A DNA stretch of 55,475 nucleotides from IMG/VR virus record IMGVR_UViG_3300049460_000376, positions 1 through 55,475 of that record; one strand, given 5' to 3'. Source of the DNA: a virus. Under the pieces are notes generated by a model. It did not search any database. It was not told where the DNA came from and saw only the letters and a program-made list of their open reading frames with translations. Below, in pieces: positions 48,650 to 55,475 of the stretch (position 1 is its first letter; each line of letters begins with the position of its first letter). The translations under genes were made by a program, and so were the position numbers.

Positions 48650-49300
48650 CTATTTTCCGGCCTTAGCTTTGTCCCACTCCTGTTTGAGAATGTGTTGGCA
48701 CCATGTGACTACATGATTAGCAATTTCTTTTGCAGGTCCGCCGGCTTGATCGCATTTGTCACGAAGTTCATTAACTGCCTTCATAAATTCTTTCGAGTCG
48801 ACTTCGTCAGGATTAAGAAGAAGCTCCAGCTTCGCTTTTAGACTCACGACTTCTTTGACTGCCTGCACATGTGACACCGCCCACTCAGTATGAAGCTTGT
48901 CCACAGCTGCGACATCTACATCCCCACTTCGCATACTGATAGATGACTGCTTAGACTCCCAATAAACATTAAGTCGATTTACATTAAGCGCTGCCGCAAT
49001 AAATAAAGCTGTAGTATCACGAAGGTCATTAATCCAATTCTGCCTACTTGCCTTCAATGAGGCCCGAGCAGAAACGGCCTCCTGACTAGCAATCATCTCA
49101 CGCTGTATGACTGCACTTTCTCTAGCCACTCTTTCCTGGCTATCAACTGTCTTATTAAAATTTCTAATTGTTAAAAAAGTACCGAGCATAAAAATTAAGA
49201 CAGTTGCAAAAAATGTCCACAAATTAGACCAGTCAAACCCTGTATCAACCACTATTTTCGGAACTTGTTCGAGATACACAACTGATGTTTCGTATTTCAC
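48650..49300 (-). CDS. AT-rich single-span membrane accessory protein
   Basis: 216 residues from a GTG at 49300 with GGAGTTCAATA in front; a longer frame to 49438 would cover the 27-residue gene and lacks a site. One membrane segment (about residues 24-42, LWTFFATVLIFMLGTFLTI), then a coiled-coil-like stretch and an ASRQNWINDLRDTTALFIAAAL-like block (split here at SRQ-NWI) seen in many bacterial membrane proteins of unknown role. Strongly AT-rich at 48960-49300, a sign of separate origin. Confidence 0.75.
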   Translation of the reverse strand: MKYETSVVYLEQVPKIVVDTGFDWSNLWTFFATVLIFMLGTFLTIRNFNKTVDSQERVARESAVIQREMIASQEAVSARASLKASRQNWINDLRDTTALFIAAALNVNRLNVYWESKQSSISMRSGDVDVAAVDKLHTEWAVSHVQAVKEVVSLKAKLELLLNPDEVDSKEFMKAVNELRDKCDQAGGPAKEIANHVVTWCQHILKQEWDKAKAGK

Positions 49301-49428
49301 TATTGAACTCCGGCTCTGATATTTTTCCCTCAAGACGGCATCATACTTCCGAGGTCTGCACATGCCCACATAAAGCATCCGCCCGATCCTCAATGAGTCT
49401 CTGGTCGGCATGATTTCTATCAAGCGGA

Positions 49429-49512
49429 TCACACCCATCCCGTACGGATGATGGCGTCGATCAGCCTCACCACTGCAGCGATCAGGTTTATCAGGTCAGT
49501 CAGTTTTTTCAT
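49429..49512 (-). CDS. 27-residue amphipathic peptide
   Basis: ATG at 49510-49512, TGA at 49429-49431; GAGG lies 9 nt upstream. MKKLTDLINLIAAVVRLID continues to AIIRTGWV. Two positive residues at the start and a regularly spaced hydrophobic face, as in small membrane-active or toxin-type peptides. It is too short for ordinary gene finding. It lies upstream of the membrane protein gene on the same strand. Confidence 0.5.
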   Translation of the reverse strand: MKKLTDLINLIAAVVRLIDAIIRTGWV

Positions 49513-49660
49513 TCGGCAGCGCCTCGGCAATTAGTCAGCGATTACACGATGCGCTGACGGTAGTGCTCGATGGTCTGCCGCTTGCCCCAGGCGTTCCACT
49601 TGGGGTTTTTCCAAATACCACCCTCCACCGCCCGGGCATGCCCCGGCATAGGTATTCGTC

Positions 49661-50206
49661 ATGCCGATATCTCAGGCTCAGCTGAAAGAGCTGCTGCACT
49701 ACGACCCAGAAACTGGAGTGTTCAAGTGGAGGGTTGGCCGAAGCCGGACAAGAGCGGGATCTGTAGTGGCGACCAAAGATCGCAAAGGCTATCTGAAGGT
49801 GATGATCAACAAGAAGACCCACTACCTCGCTCGGCTGGCCTTTCTATACATGAACGGCAAGTTTCCAGCCGAGTTCGTTGACCACATCAGCGGGGTCAGA
49901 ACGGATAACCGGTGGTGCAACCTCAGAGAGGTCTCGCCCCTTGAAAATGCCAAGAATCAGCGGCTGCACTGCGTGAACAAAAGTGGTGTTCACGGGGTGT
50001 CTTGGGATGAGCGGGGTGAGTGGCGCGTATACGCCACCCTGAACGGTAAAAACAAGTTTCTCGGGCGGTACCCGTCCCTACTAGATGCAGCCGCTGCGCG
50101 AAAGTCATTCGAGAGGCGTAACGGATATCACTCCAATCACGGAAACAAAACGGGCATGAAAGCTGTGAATGCCCATGATCTGGTATCGATGGAGATTGCA
50201 GGTTGA
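49661..50206 (+). CDS. HNH endonuclease with AP2 DNA-binding domain
   Basis: 181 residues. HNH motif at about residues 72-100 (EFVDHISGVRTDNRWCNLREV, ENAKN) and an AP2/ERF-type domain at about 108-152 (GVHGVSWDERGEWRVYATL, FLGRYPSLLDAAAARKSF). This is the classical free-standing homing endonuclease layout of phages. It may be a selfish insert. A GC-rich hairpin (49632-49646) and ATAGGTATTCGTC precede the ATG. Confidence 0.92.
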   Translation: MPISQAQLKELLHYDPETGVFKWRVGRSRTRAGSVVATKDRKGYLKVMINKKTHYLARLAFLYMNGKFPAEFVDHISGVRTDNRWCNLREVSPLENAKNQRLHCVNKSGVHGVSWDERGEWRVYATLNGKNKFLGRYPSLLDAAAARKSFERRNGYHSNHGNKTGMKAVNAHDLVSMEIAG

Positions 50207-50212
50207 GCGAGC

Positions 50213-50467
50213 CTACTCGACAGAAGTGCTGCCGCCTTCAGGAGGTCGACCATCAAAAATTGGCATTGGATCTATTTGAATGCCGATGAGGATGGCGGAC
50301 CAAGCTTCATAAGCCAATTTCTGGCGCACTAAAGCGTCAATCCATCGAGGTCCTGAAACCTCTGATGCGACCACCAGCATCATCAGCTGGTTCGTGGTTG
50401 CATCCAAATCAAGCAGGTGTTGATGGGCTTTAAATCGAAAATCATCACTGGTATGCATTTTGGACAC
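50213..50467 (-). CDS. Small hypothetical protein
   Basis: 84 residues from a GTG, or 81 from the ATG at 50458; neither has a strong site. MHTSDDFRFKAHQHLLDLDATTNQLMMLVVASEV looks helical. Converges on the HNH gene. Unknown and only moderately supported. Confidence 0.5.
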   Translation of the reverse strand: MSKMHTSDDFRFKAHQHLLDLDATTNQLMMLVVASEVSGPRWIDALVRQKLAYEAWSAILIGIQIDPMPIFDGRPPEGGSTSVE

Positions 50468-50569
50468 GCGGTGCCGACAGGTACTGGCTCGGAACTACGA
50501 GCCGCTATTCCTATTTTTCCAGTATGGCACCAATACCTCTTCATGAGATACGAGTTTATGCCGCCCTTT

Positions 50570-50881
50570 TTAGGCTCGCCGCAATCCCGAAGAAGCTGAC
50601 CTAAAAGCACTCACTCCTACAGCACCAGCTAGCTCTCGAGCACGACCGACGCCCCAAGCTAAAACCCTCGTCATCGACTCCCGTGGACGAGAGTTATCGG
50701 ACTCTTCATGCAAGGCCATCCCATCCAAGGCATATATGCCGATGAACAGCTGAGTCTCGCCCGCTCGCGACAGCCTGACCTGCACGTCGATATAGATCCC
50801 GCTACTGAGCGTTTCTTCGTGCGTTCTGCTGTGCAGCGAAGGGTCTGCCCATGACCAGAAGACATCGCCTCGAAGTCTCAT
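50570..50881 (-). CDS. Hypothetical accessory protein
   Basis: 103 residues, AGGAGGACAGCCAA before the ATG, the best site in this area. MRLRGDVFWSWADPSLHSRTHEETLSSGIYIDVQVRLSRAGETQLF, a beta-rich start and a helical end. Reversed against the operon. Unknown. Confidence 0.7.
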   Translation of the reverse strand: MRLRGDVFWSWADPSLHSRTHEETLSSGIYIDVQVRLSRAGETQLFIGIYALDGMALHEESDNSRPRESMTRVLAWGVGRARELAGAVGVSAFRSASSGLRRA

Positions 50882-51022
50882 TTGGCTGTCCTCCTGTACC
50901 TATTTTTTTGTTCAACAAAAACCAAAAATAGCTCTATCAGAACAAAGCGCAACCGAATCTAAACGGCGCCTGACAGCTGGTCGCCACAACTGTACGAACT
51001 CAAATTCCCCTTACAACTTTCA

Positions 51023-51036
51023 GCCGCTATAGCGGC
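51023..51036 (+). promoter_or_regulatory. Hairpin preceding RBS
   Basis: GCCGCTATAGCGGC, a perfect 14-bp palindrome, ends 1 bp before AAGGACGAAAC and the ATG at 51048. Like other hairpins of this region it directly precedes a ribosome-binding site. Confidence 0.65.
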
Positions 51037-51047
51037 AAGGACGAAAC

Positions 51048-51650
51048 ATGCCTGAAGAAAACGAAACTCGCCTCAACAGAGCAGCGCGGGACGTCATGGC
51101 CGAGCGCCAACGCCAAGTGTCCGCCGAGGGCTTTTCGCTGTATCGCGACGACCTGTACGTGAATGGCGAACTTGCCGAAGCATCATCCACCTATGCAAGT
51201 CTCGCCGGGAAGCCGCGCAGCCTGAGTACGGCCTGGCCGCGCGTGATCGGTGAGTTCAAGCCGAGTGCAGATCGACGCCGTGACCTTGTGAAGGCAGCGG
51301 CACTGCTGCTGGCAGAGATTGAGCGCGTCGATCGCGTTGGACTTATCAAACACTGGCCAGTGCGGCGGGATGAAAACGGGATGTTCCAGCACCCCGAAAT
51401 GCCCGACTTCGACGAGGGTGACGGCGACAAGTGCAAAGCTTGGATCGCTGAGCAGGGCCTAACCGTGGCCATGGTAAGTCTGGAGTCCGCTGAACCAGCA
51501 ATTGCCGACCGCTATTTCGAATCGCACGATCCGAATTGCAGCTACTGGGAGCCTGACCGCCCCGACGGCGAAGGCTGGTTCTGCCTCGCAATCCACGATA
51601 CCGACGATGGCCCGGTCTGCTGGTGGGCACGCCGCGAGGTGACGCCATGA
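51048..51650 (+). CDS. Phage protein with Ea22-like N-terminal region
   Basis: 200 residues. RAARDVMAERQRQVSAEGFSLYRDDLYVNGELAEASSTYASL is the common early-region element of phage proteins of this kind (RDVxxERxRQxxxEG...DD). The C-terminal domain (CSYWEPDRPDGEGWFCLAIHDTDDGPVCWW) is separate. Function unknown. Coupled to the next gene (ATGA). Confidence 0.82.
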   Translation: MPEENETRLNRAARDVMAERQRQVSAEGFSLYRDDLYVNGELAEASSTYASLAGKPRSLSTAWPRVIGEFKPSADRRRDLVKAAALLLAEIERVDRVGLIKHWPVRRDENGMFQHPEMPDFDEGDGDKCKAWIAEQGLTVAMVSLESAEPAIADRYFESHDPNCSYWEPDRPDGEGWFCLAIHDTDDGPVCWWARREVTP

Positions 51651-52228
51651 TCATCGATGACGTAATGACGGACAGAATCACGCTGCACGGGCTGGGCTTC
51701 GTACAGGTTCAGCTCCAGGGCAATCAGCGCCTGCACGTTTGGCACCCTGAACTGCCGCACCGGGCGTGCTTCGAGCACTCGGCGATTCACAACCACCGAT
51801 TCGACTTCGAGTCGCGCGTTCTGGTCGGCACGCAAATCAACATCCTCTTCGCTGATTTCCCTGACGCGTCAGCCTGCTTCATCAAGGAGACCCACGAACT
51901 CTATCTGCATGAGGGGGCGAGAACGGCGCGTGGTGGTCGCCCCTGGACGCCGAATGGACGGGTTGATATGCGCGAAATCTATAGCCACGCGGTGTCCGCT
52001 GGATCGACCTACTGCATGAAGGCCTACGACTTTCATCTCACCGAGCCCGGCGGAGACGGCAAGGTAGCGACGATCCTGAAGAAGGGCTGGGAGGGAACGA
52101 AAGGCGCGCAGTCCAGCTGCTTGATCGGCGTCGAGCCTGATACCGACTTTGACCGGTTCCAGTGGTCGCCATCGCAACTCTGGGAGGTTGTCAGCGATGT
52201 GCTGCTCGGCCTGAAGGTGACGCCATGA
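51647..52228 (+). CDS. Cupin-like hypothetical protein
   Basis: 193 residues from MIIDDVMTDRITLHG. HSAIHNHRFDFESRVLVGTQINIL carries the H-x-H pair and following beta strands typical of cupin folds, and a second histidine lies in YDFHLTEPGG. Possibly metal-binding. Unknown substrate. Coupled at both ends by 4-bp overlaps. Confidence 0.75.
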   Translation: MIIDDVMTDRITLHGLGFVQVQLQGNQRLHVWHPELPHRACFEHSAIHNHRFDFESRVLVGTQINILFADFPDASACFIKETHELYLHEGARTARGGRPWTPNGRVDMREIYSHAVSAGSTYCMKAYDFHLTEPGGDGKVATILKKGWEGTKGAQSSCLIGVEPDTDFDRFQWSPSQLWEVVSDVLLGLKVTP

Positions 52229-52281
52229 TCTTCGCCCCGCTCTACATGGCCTACCTCATCTACAAGGGGCCGTGGCGATGA
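52225..52281 (+). CDS. 18-residue coupling peptide
   Basis: MIFAPLYMAYLIYKGPWR. ATG overlaps the previous stop and its TGA overlaps the next ATG (52278), so the three genes are linked without a gap. May only serve to couple translation; a membrane peptide is also possible. Confidence 0.4.
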   Translation: MIFAPLYMAYLIYKGPWR

Positions 52282-52676
52282 ACAGACAAGTCACCGAGCA
52301 GGATTTCCGCAAACCAGAGTTTCGGAATGAGAAAGTCGAGGACTACGAATTCCGTGACGACGGCGCGCTGGTTCGCAAGGATCGCTGGACTACTGGCATG
52401 CAAATGATCAGTAGTCTGATGGGCAACCGCGGAGGTTTTGAGATTGCCGATGTGGTTGAGCAGGTGCGCCAGCTGAAGGGTAACTGGTGCCCACCAGACC
52501 CAGACGAAGATCCCGGGCTGGAGCGCATCGACATCCGCCTCTCTTGTGGGAGCGTCTTGACTGGCTGCGAGCGGGTCGGGCCTTTCGCCTACCATTGGCC
52601 GTTCGGCGCCATCGACTTCACCAGCAAGGACTTCGGCGCCGACGTGGTCGAGTGGCAAGAGTCTACGAAGCCATGA
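52278..52676 (+). CDS. Hypothetical early protein
   Basis: 132 residues from MNRQVTEQDFRKPEFRNEKVEDYEFRDDGALVRKDRW. AGGGG 8 bp upstream. C-terminal part LSCGSVLTGCERVGPFAYHWPFGAIDF. No family recognised. Overlaps NinX-like gene by 4 bp. Confidence 0.72.
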   Translation: MNRQVTEQDFRKPEFRNEKVEDYEFRDDGALVRKDRWTTGMQMISSLMGNRGGFEIADVVEQVRQLKGNWCPPDPDEDPGLERIDIRLSCGSVLTGCERVGPFAYHWPFGAIDFTSKDFGADVVEWQESTKP

Positions 52677-52990
52677 ACCGCATGGTCAGCGTCCGCACCG
52701 AGGAACTGACCGGCCCGGCGCTGGACTGGGCAATCAACGCGATCGAGGGTGATCAGCAGCCCGGTACCGGTCAGCTTCAACTCTTCGCCGTGCCCGACGC
52801 CGAGCAACTGATCACGAAGTACGGCGTCTGGGTTGATGCTGGCCAGCGTCAGCCTTGGTTGGCCGATGCGACGAACGATCCGTTCAACCGCCAGCCCGGC
52901 GAAACCCGGACCATCGCAGTGTTCCGCGCCGTGGTTTTCGCCAAGCGCGGCGCCGCGGTGGAAGTCCCCGCCGAACTCATCCAGTTGTAA
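52673..52990 (+). CDS. NinX-like protein (DUF2591)
   Basis: 105 residues: MNRMVSVRTEELTGPALDWAINAIEG, then QLFAVPDAEQLITKYGVWVDAG, matching the DUF2591/NinX family (SELTGxALDWAVA). The family is frequent in lambdoid phage early regions; its role is not known. Confidence 0.85.
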   Translation: MNRMVSVRTEELTGPALDWAINAIEGDQQPGTGQLQLFAVPDAEQLITKYGVWVDAGQRQPWLADATNDPFNRQPGETRTIAVFRAVVFAKRGAAVEVPAELIQL

Positions 52991-53012
52991 ACCCAAAATT
53001 GACAACTCAACA

Positions 53013-53033
53013 GCCTGCCGGTGTACGGCGGGC
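53013..53033 (+). promoter_or_regulatory. Hairpin preceding RBS
   Basis: GCCTGCCG-GTGTA-CGGCGGGC, an 8-bp stem (one G-U), directly followed by GAGGAATTCGC and the ATG at 53045. A like hairpin TGCCGC-CACGC-GCGGCA is at 53558-53574 and CCCC-AGCA-GGGG at 53596-53607 before the excisionase start. Confidence 0.65.
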
Positions 53034-53044
53034 GAGGAATTCGC

Positions 53045-53542
53045 ATGTCTGATCAAAAACACCACCTTCGCGAAGTCGCAATCGAAGCCATCTCCGATAT
53101 CGCCCAGCACTTGCCGCTGGACTGCCAGATGTTTGTCATCGTCTGCCGGCCCGGCAAAGCCGACTTCGACCTGGTGCTGCCATCGCCGGAGGCGAACTTG
53201 AATAACGCGCTTGATGCGCTGCGCCGCCAAGGCCTAAGCATCGACGGCGACAACGCCTACAAGCGCGACCTGCTGGACGCTGTGGTCGGAGCGCTGGCCC
53301 TCGGCGCGCAGAACAACAACCCGCCACCGGCCAGTCATTGGGGCCAACGCTTCTGGGATATCGGCCGGGAGGAGCGCGGACTGCACGAAGAGCTGGTCGC
53401 GGCACTAAAGCTCAACCGCGAGAACCTGCGCGCCTGCCAAGCGACCATCCACCTGTGCGGCGGCTTCGACCCTGCCTATGTGAACGATGCCCAGGCTGCC
53501 ATGAAGGTCGCCGACGCAGTTCTGGCCAAGGCCGGCGCATAA
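53045..53542 (+). CDS. Hypothetical early protein
   Basis: 165 residues from MSDQKHHLREVAIEAISDIA; GAGGAATTCGC before the ATG. Alpha/beta sequence in the first half, helical in the second (LHEELVAALKLNRENLRACQATIH). Last gene before the excisionase. Unknown. Confidence 0.72.
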   Translation: MSDQKHHLREVAIEAISDIAQHLPLDCQMFVIVCRPGKADFDLVLPSPEANLNNALDALRRQGLSIDGDNAYKRDLLDAVVGALALGAQNNNPPPASHWGQRFWDIGREERGLHEELVAALKLNRENLRACQATIHLCGGFDPAYVNDAQAAMKVADAVLAKAGA

Positions 53543-53620
53543 CCCACCACCACCTTCTGCCGCCACGCGCGGCATGGAGCATCACCAATTAACTGCCCCA
53601 GCAGGGGAAAAGGATGCTGT

Positions 53621-54007
53621 ATGGGCGCACAAAAATTGCAGCCACGCTTTATCCGGGCCGGCGAGGCGCCTGCCTACTTGAGCATGAATTTGCCGTTGTT
53701 TAACGAAATCGTCAGGCCGTTCGTGAGCGAGTTCCCGATCGGGGAGCGCGGGGTCGGCTTCGATCGTCAGGAACTTGATGCGTGGGCATCGTCCTACGTG
53801 GCAGCCAAGGCAATTGATAAAAAGGGCGCGAGGGAGCAACAATTGCCCCGCAGCGAGCGCCAGAAAGGAGAAACACAATGGCGCGAAAAACGATCACAGG
53901 CCTCTCCCAAAGGAAAGGTCTCTGGCATATCGACAAGAAGATCAACGGCGAAAGACTTTACGAATCTACTGGAACAAGTGACCGGCAAGAAGCAGAGCGC
54001 TACCTGA
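53621..54007 (+). CDS. xis: Probable excisionase, overlapping integrase
   Basis: 128 residues. MGAQKLQPRFIRAGEAPAYLSMNLPLFNEIVRPFV has the winged-helix/AlpA-like opening of phage excisionases; the middle is FDRQELDAWASSYVAA. GGGGAAAAGGATGCTGT before the ATG. It overlaps the integrase start by 130 nt, so the basic C-terminal end (KKGAREQQLPRSERQK onward) is read over the integrase codons. Only the first 80 residues are surely functional. Confidence 0.75.
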   Translation: MGAQKLQPRFIRAGEAPAYLSMNLPLFNEIVRPFVSEFPIGERGVGFDRQELDAWASSYVAAKAIDKKGAREQQLPRSERQKGETQWREKRSQASPKGKVSGISTRRSTAKDFTNLLEQVTGKKQSAT

Positions 54008-55056
54008 TACATCGACTGGAGCAGATCCGGCAGGAGAAGGTCTACGGCGTTCGGCAGGTCAGAACGTGGCGGGATGCGGCGATGCGTTTTTTGGTCGAAT
54101 TCAAGGATCAGCCTTCGATCAAGCTTTCGGCTCACCACCTTTCACAGCTGGACGAATTCATCGGCGACATGCCGCTGACCCATATTGATGACCAGGCCCT
54201 AGGGCCTTTCATTAAGGACAGGTTGGCGACCAAAACGCTGCCGGATGGCAAGGTGAAGAAAGGCGTGAGCAACAGAACGGTGAATATCTCGATCGAGCGT
54301 GTGGTTCGGGTTTTGTCGTTGTGTGCCAGGAAGTGGCGAGACGATGAGCGACGGCCGTGGCTGGATAGCGTGCCAATGCTCACGAAGCTGGAAGAGAAGA
54401 AATCGAGTCGCAAGCCCTATCCTATGTCGTGGGAGGAGCAATCGATTCTTTTCGGGGAGTTGCCGGCTCACCTGCAGACGATGGCGCTGTTCAAGGTAAA
54501 CACTGGCTGTCGAGAGCAGGAAGTTTGCAAGTTGAGGTGGGATTGGGAGATTTCGGTGCCGGAGCTCGGTACCAGTGTGTTCCTGATCCCGGCTGACTTT
54601 GGCGGCAGACACGAACGGTCTGGCGTGAAAAATGGCGACGAGCGCCTGGTGGTGCTGAACAGCGTAGCCAAGTCGATCATTGATCAGCAGCGTGGGCTGA
54701 GCAAGGAATGGGTTTTTCCTTACAACGGCAACGCAATGCACCGAATGAACGACTCGGCTTGGAAGAAGGCGCGAGTGAGAGCGGCGAAACTCTGGCAGGA
54801 GGAAAACCTTCGCCCCGCTCACCCTGGCTATCTGTCGATCAGGATTCACGATTTGAAGCACACGTTTGGCCGTCGCCTTCGAGCGGCGGGCGTAACCGAG
54901 GAAGACCGAAAGGCCCTTCTGGGGCACAAGAACGGCAGCATCACCAGTCACTACTCGGGCGCTGAGCTCGGGCATCTGATTGAAGCTGCAAATATGGTAT
55001 CAGCAACCGATTCGCGTGGGCCGGTGCTGACAATTTTGAAGAGGAAGCAGGCGTGA
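53878..55056 (+). CDS. int: Tyrosine integrase
   Basis: 392 residues, AAAGGAGAAACACA before the ATG. Arm-binding N-terminus (GLSQRKGLWHIDKKINGERLYESTG), core-binding middle, catalytic domain with Arg212 (TGCREQEV), His324/Lys327 (HDLKHTF, Lys in place of the usual Arg), His350 (LLGHK) and nucleophile Tyr359 (SHYSG). It acts on the adjoining tRNA-Pro attachment site. Gene next to attR as in most such prophages. Confidence 0.95.
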   Translation: MARKTITGLSQRKGLWHIDKKINGERLYESTGTSDRQEAERYLIHRLEQIRQEKVYGVRQVRTWRDAAMRFLVEFKDQPSIKLSAHHLSQLDEFIGDMPLTHIDDQALGPFIKDRLATKTLPDGKVKKGVSNRTVNISIERVVRVLSLCARKWRDDERRPWLDSVPMLTKLEEKKSSRKPYPMSWEEQSILFGELPAHLQTMALFKVNTGCREQEVCKLRWDWEISVPELGTSVFLIPADFGGRHERSGVKNGDERLVVLNSVAKSIIDQQRGLSKEWVFPYNGNAMHRMNDSAWKKARVRAAKLWQEENLRPAHPGYLSIRIHDLKHTFGRRLRAAGVTEEDRKALLGHKNGSITSHYSGAELGHLIEAANMVSATDSRGPVLTILKRKQA

Positions 55057-55066
55057 GAAATGGAGA

Positions 55067-55085
55067 AGTCACGCAAATGTCACGC
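55067..55085. promoter_or_regulatory. Integrase arm-type sites, right
   Basis: AGTCACGC at 55067-55074 and TGTCACGC at 55078-55085, 11 bp apart, matching the triple at 431-459 on the other side of the core. Directly after the integrase stop. Confidence 0.7.
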
Positions 55086-55094
55086 GCATGAAAA

Positions 55095-55119
55095 AGGCCA
55101 ATGCTGTGAACATTGGCCT
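55095..55119 (-). terminator. Phage-supplied terminator for tRNA-Pro
   Basis: AGGCCAATG-CTGTGAA-CATTGGCCT, a 9-bp perfect stem, with T5 on the minus strand. It lies 17 bp past the tRNA 3' end on the prophage side and replaces the host terminator at 252-278. It may also end integrase transcripts. Confidence 0.8.
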
Positions 55120-55135
55120 AAGTCATTGAATTATT

Positions 55136-55182
55136 TGGTCGGGACGGAGTGATTCGAACACTCGACCCCTAGCACCCCATGC
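55136..55182. repeat. attR core (47-bp direct repeat)
   Basis: Identical to 303-349. Contains the 3' part of tRNA-Pro, whose 5' part continues to 55212 in host DNA, so integration left the tRNA intact here. Confidence 0.95.
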
Positions 55183-55212
55183 TAGTGCGCTACCGGACTG
55201 CGCTACGCCCCG
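55136..55212 (-). tRNA. tRNA-Pro (GGG), host, integration target
   Basis: 77 nt with encoded CCA. Acceptor CGGGGCG pairs with CGTCCCG (one G-U), discriminator A. Anticodon stem CTAGC/GCTAG with loop ATGGGGT gives anticodon GGG. Downstream (in reading direction) of the MerR-type gene, the arrangement I recall from Pseudomonas chromosomes near ihfA. Confidence 0.95.
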
Positions 55213-55301
55213 ACTGGTCTTGCAACTCGCTCTCCACCTCGAAGAACGCTCAAGAATATAGCGCAAGCGTTTGAAAACTGGAAGTATTCAAACGCTGCTT
55301 T

Positions 55302-55475
55302 TTATTTCTTGAGAACCACCAGCACATCTTCCAGTTCGGCAATCATCTGCCGAATCATCTGCTTGTATTGGGTCGTGTCGTCTTTGGCTTCATCGCCGGA
55401 CAAACGCAGGCGTGCGCCGCCGATGGTGAAACCTTGATCGTAAAGGAGCGCGCGGATCTGCCGGATCATCAGCAC
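55302..55475 (-). CDS. MerR-type regulator, C-terminal part
   Basis: 57 codons reading from the window edge to the stop (TAA) at 55302-55304: VLMIRQIRALLYDQGFTIGGARLRLSG, then DDTTQYKQMIRQMIAELEDVLVVLKK. The GFTIGGAR segment is the end of a MerR helix-turn-helix and the rest the dimerisation coiled coil. The N-terminal part lies beyond the window. Confidence 0.88.
   Translation of the reverse strand: MLMIRQIRALLYDQGFTIGGARLRLSGDEAKDDTTQYKQMIRQMIAELEDVLVVLKK

Noticed and set aside
50383-50610. Minus-strand frame with zinc-ribbon-like CHTGK...CPKC segment
   Set aside because: Cysteine spacing is suggestive, but there is no ribosome-binding site and it overlaps 50213-50467. Left out for lack of support.
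1-55475. CRISPR array
   Set aside because: The direct repeats seen (iterons, operators, arm sites) are short, have spacing of 10-35 bp and are not of the repeat-spacer form. No cas-like gene is present.
1-55475. Insertion sequences or transposases
   Set aside because: No transposase-like protein was found in any gene, and no terminal inverted repeats flanking a transposase. The only candidate selfish gene is the HNH-AP2 nuclease at 49661-50206.

Overview
The window holds one complete, apparently intact lambda-like prophage of about 54.8 kb, with a few hundred bases of host chromosome on either side. The host is almost certainly a Pseudomonas. The right edge carries a tRNA-Pro(GGG) gene followed, in the same transcription direction, by the 3' part of a MerR-type regulator; from memory this is the order found downstream of ihfA in that genus. 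The phage integrated into the 3' half of tRNA-Pro. An identical 47-bp core lies at 303-349 (attL) and 55136-55182 (attR), and attR keeps the whole tRNA. Arm-type repeats (AGTCACGC) flank both cores on the phage side, and the phage supplies a replacement terminator for the tRNA.

Layout, left to right. (1) 548-2249: a LexA box followed by an unknown zinc-motif protein and an SRAP-family (YedK/HMCES-like) protein. (2) 2431-28816, minus strand: the late genes, listed here from left to right and therefore in reverse transcription order. These are spanins and endolysin; tail fibre and tail-tip proteins; J, I, K, L, M and the tape measure H; the G/GT chaperones with a programmed -1 frameshift site; major tail protein, tail terminator and connector genes; major capsid, scaffold, MuF-like head protein, portal, and large and small terminase; a metallopeptidase and an HslV-like protein. 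(3) 28869-31896: holin, accessory genes and two phage tRNAs (Asn-GTT, Thr-TGT). (4) 31907-37296, minus strand: the early-right genes cro, cII-like, BRO antirepressor, an O-like initiator with five internal iterons (probable origin), ninB-like, ninG and a candidate late regulator. (5) 37331-40198: immunity region with CI repressor, two sets of shared 14-bp operators, a CI-linked two-gene cassette and a superinfection-immunity protein with a zinc ribbon. (6) 40243-53542: early-left region, mostly plus strand. It has a nut-like boxA/hairpin, small genes, Red-type recombination genes (Bet and an Exo-like YqaJ nuclease), a PAPS-reductase-like protein, an HNH-AP2 endonuclease, and several minus-strand accessory genes including single-membrane-span proteins. 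(7) 53621-55056: probable excisionase and tyrosine integrase.

The gene set gives a working lysis/lysogeny switch, lambda-type replication and recombination, and a long non-contractile tail (lambda H-M-L-K-I-J order). Many accessory genes sit in the reverse orientation or between terminators. They are the best candidates for lysogenic conversion or superinfection exclusion. The most distinctive unexplained signals are the hairpin-plus-ribosome-binding-site cassettes in the early accessory region, two large stem-loops near 40.8 and 41.35 kb, three spaced inverted repeats with half-site CGCGACAC, and the unknown two-gene cassettes at 10.5-11.7 kb and 38.2-39.1 kb.
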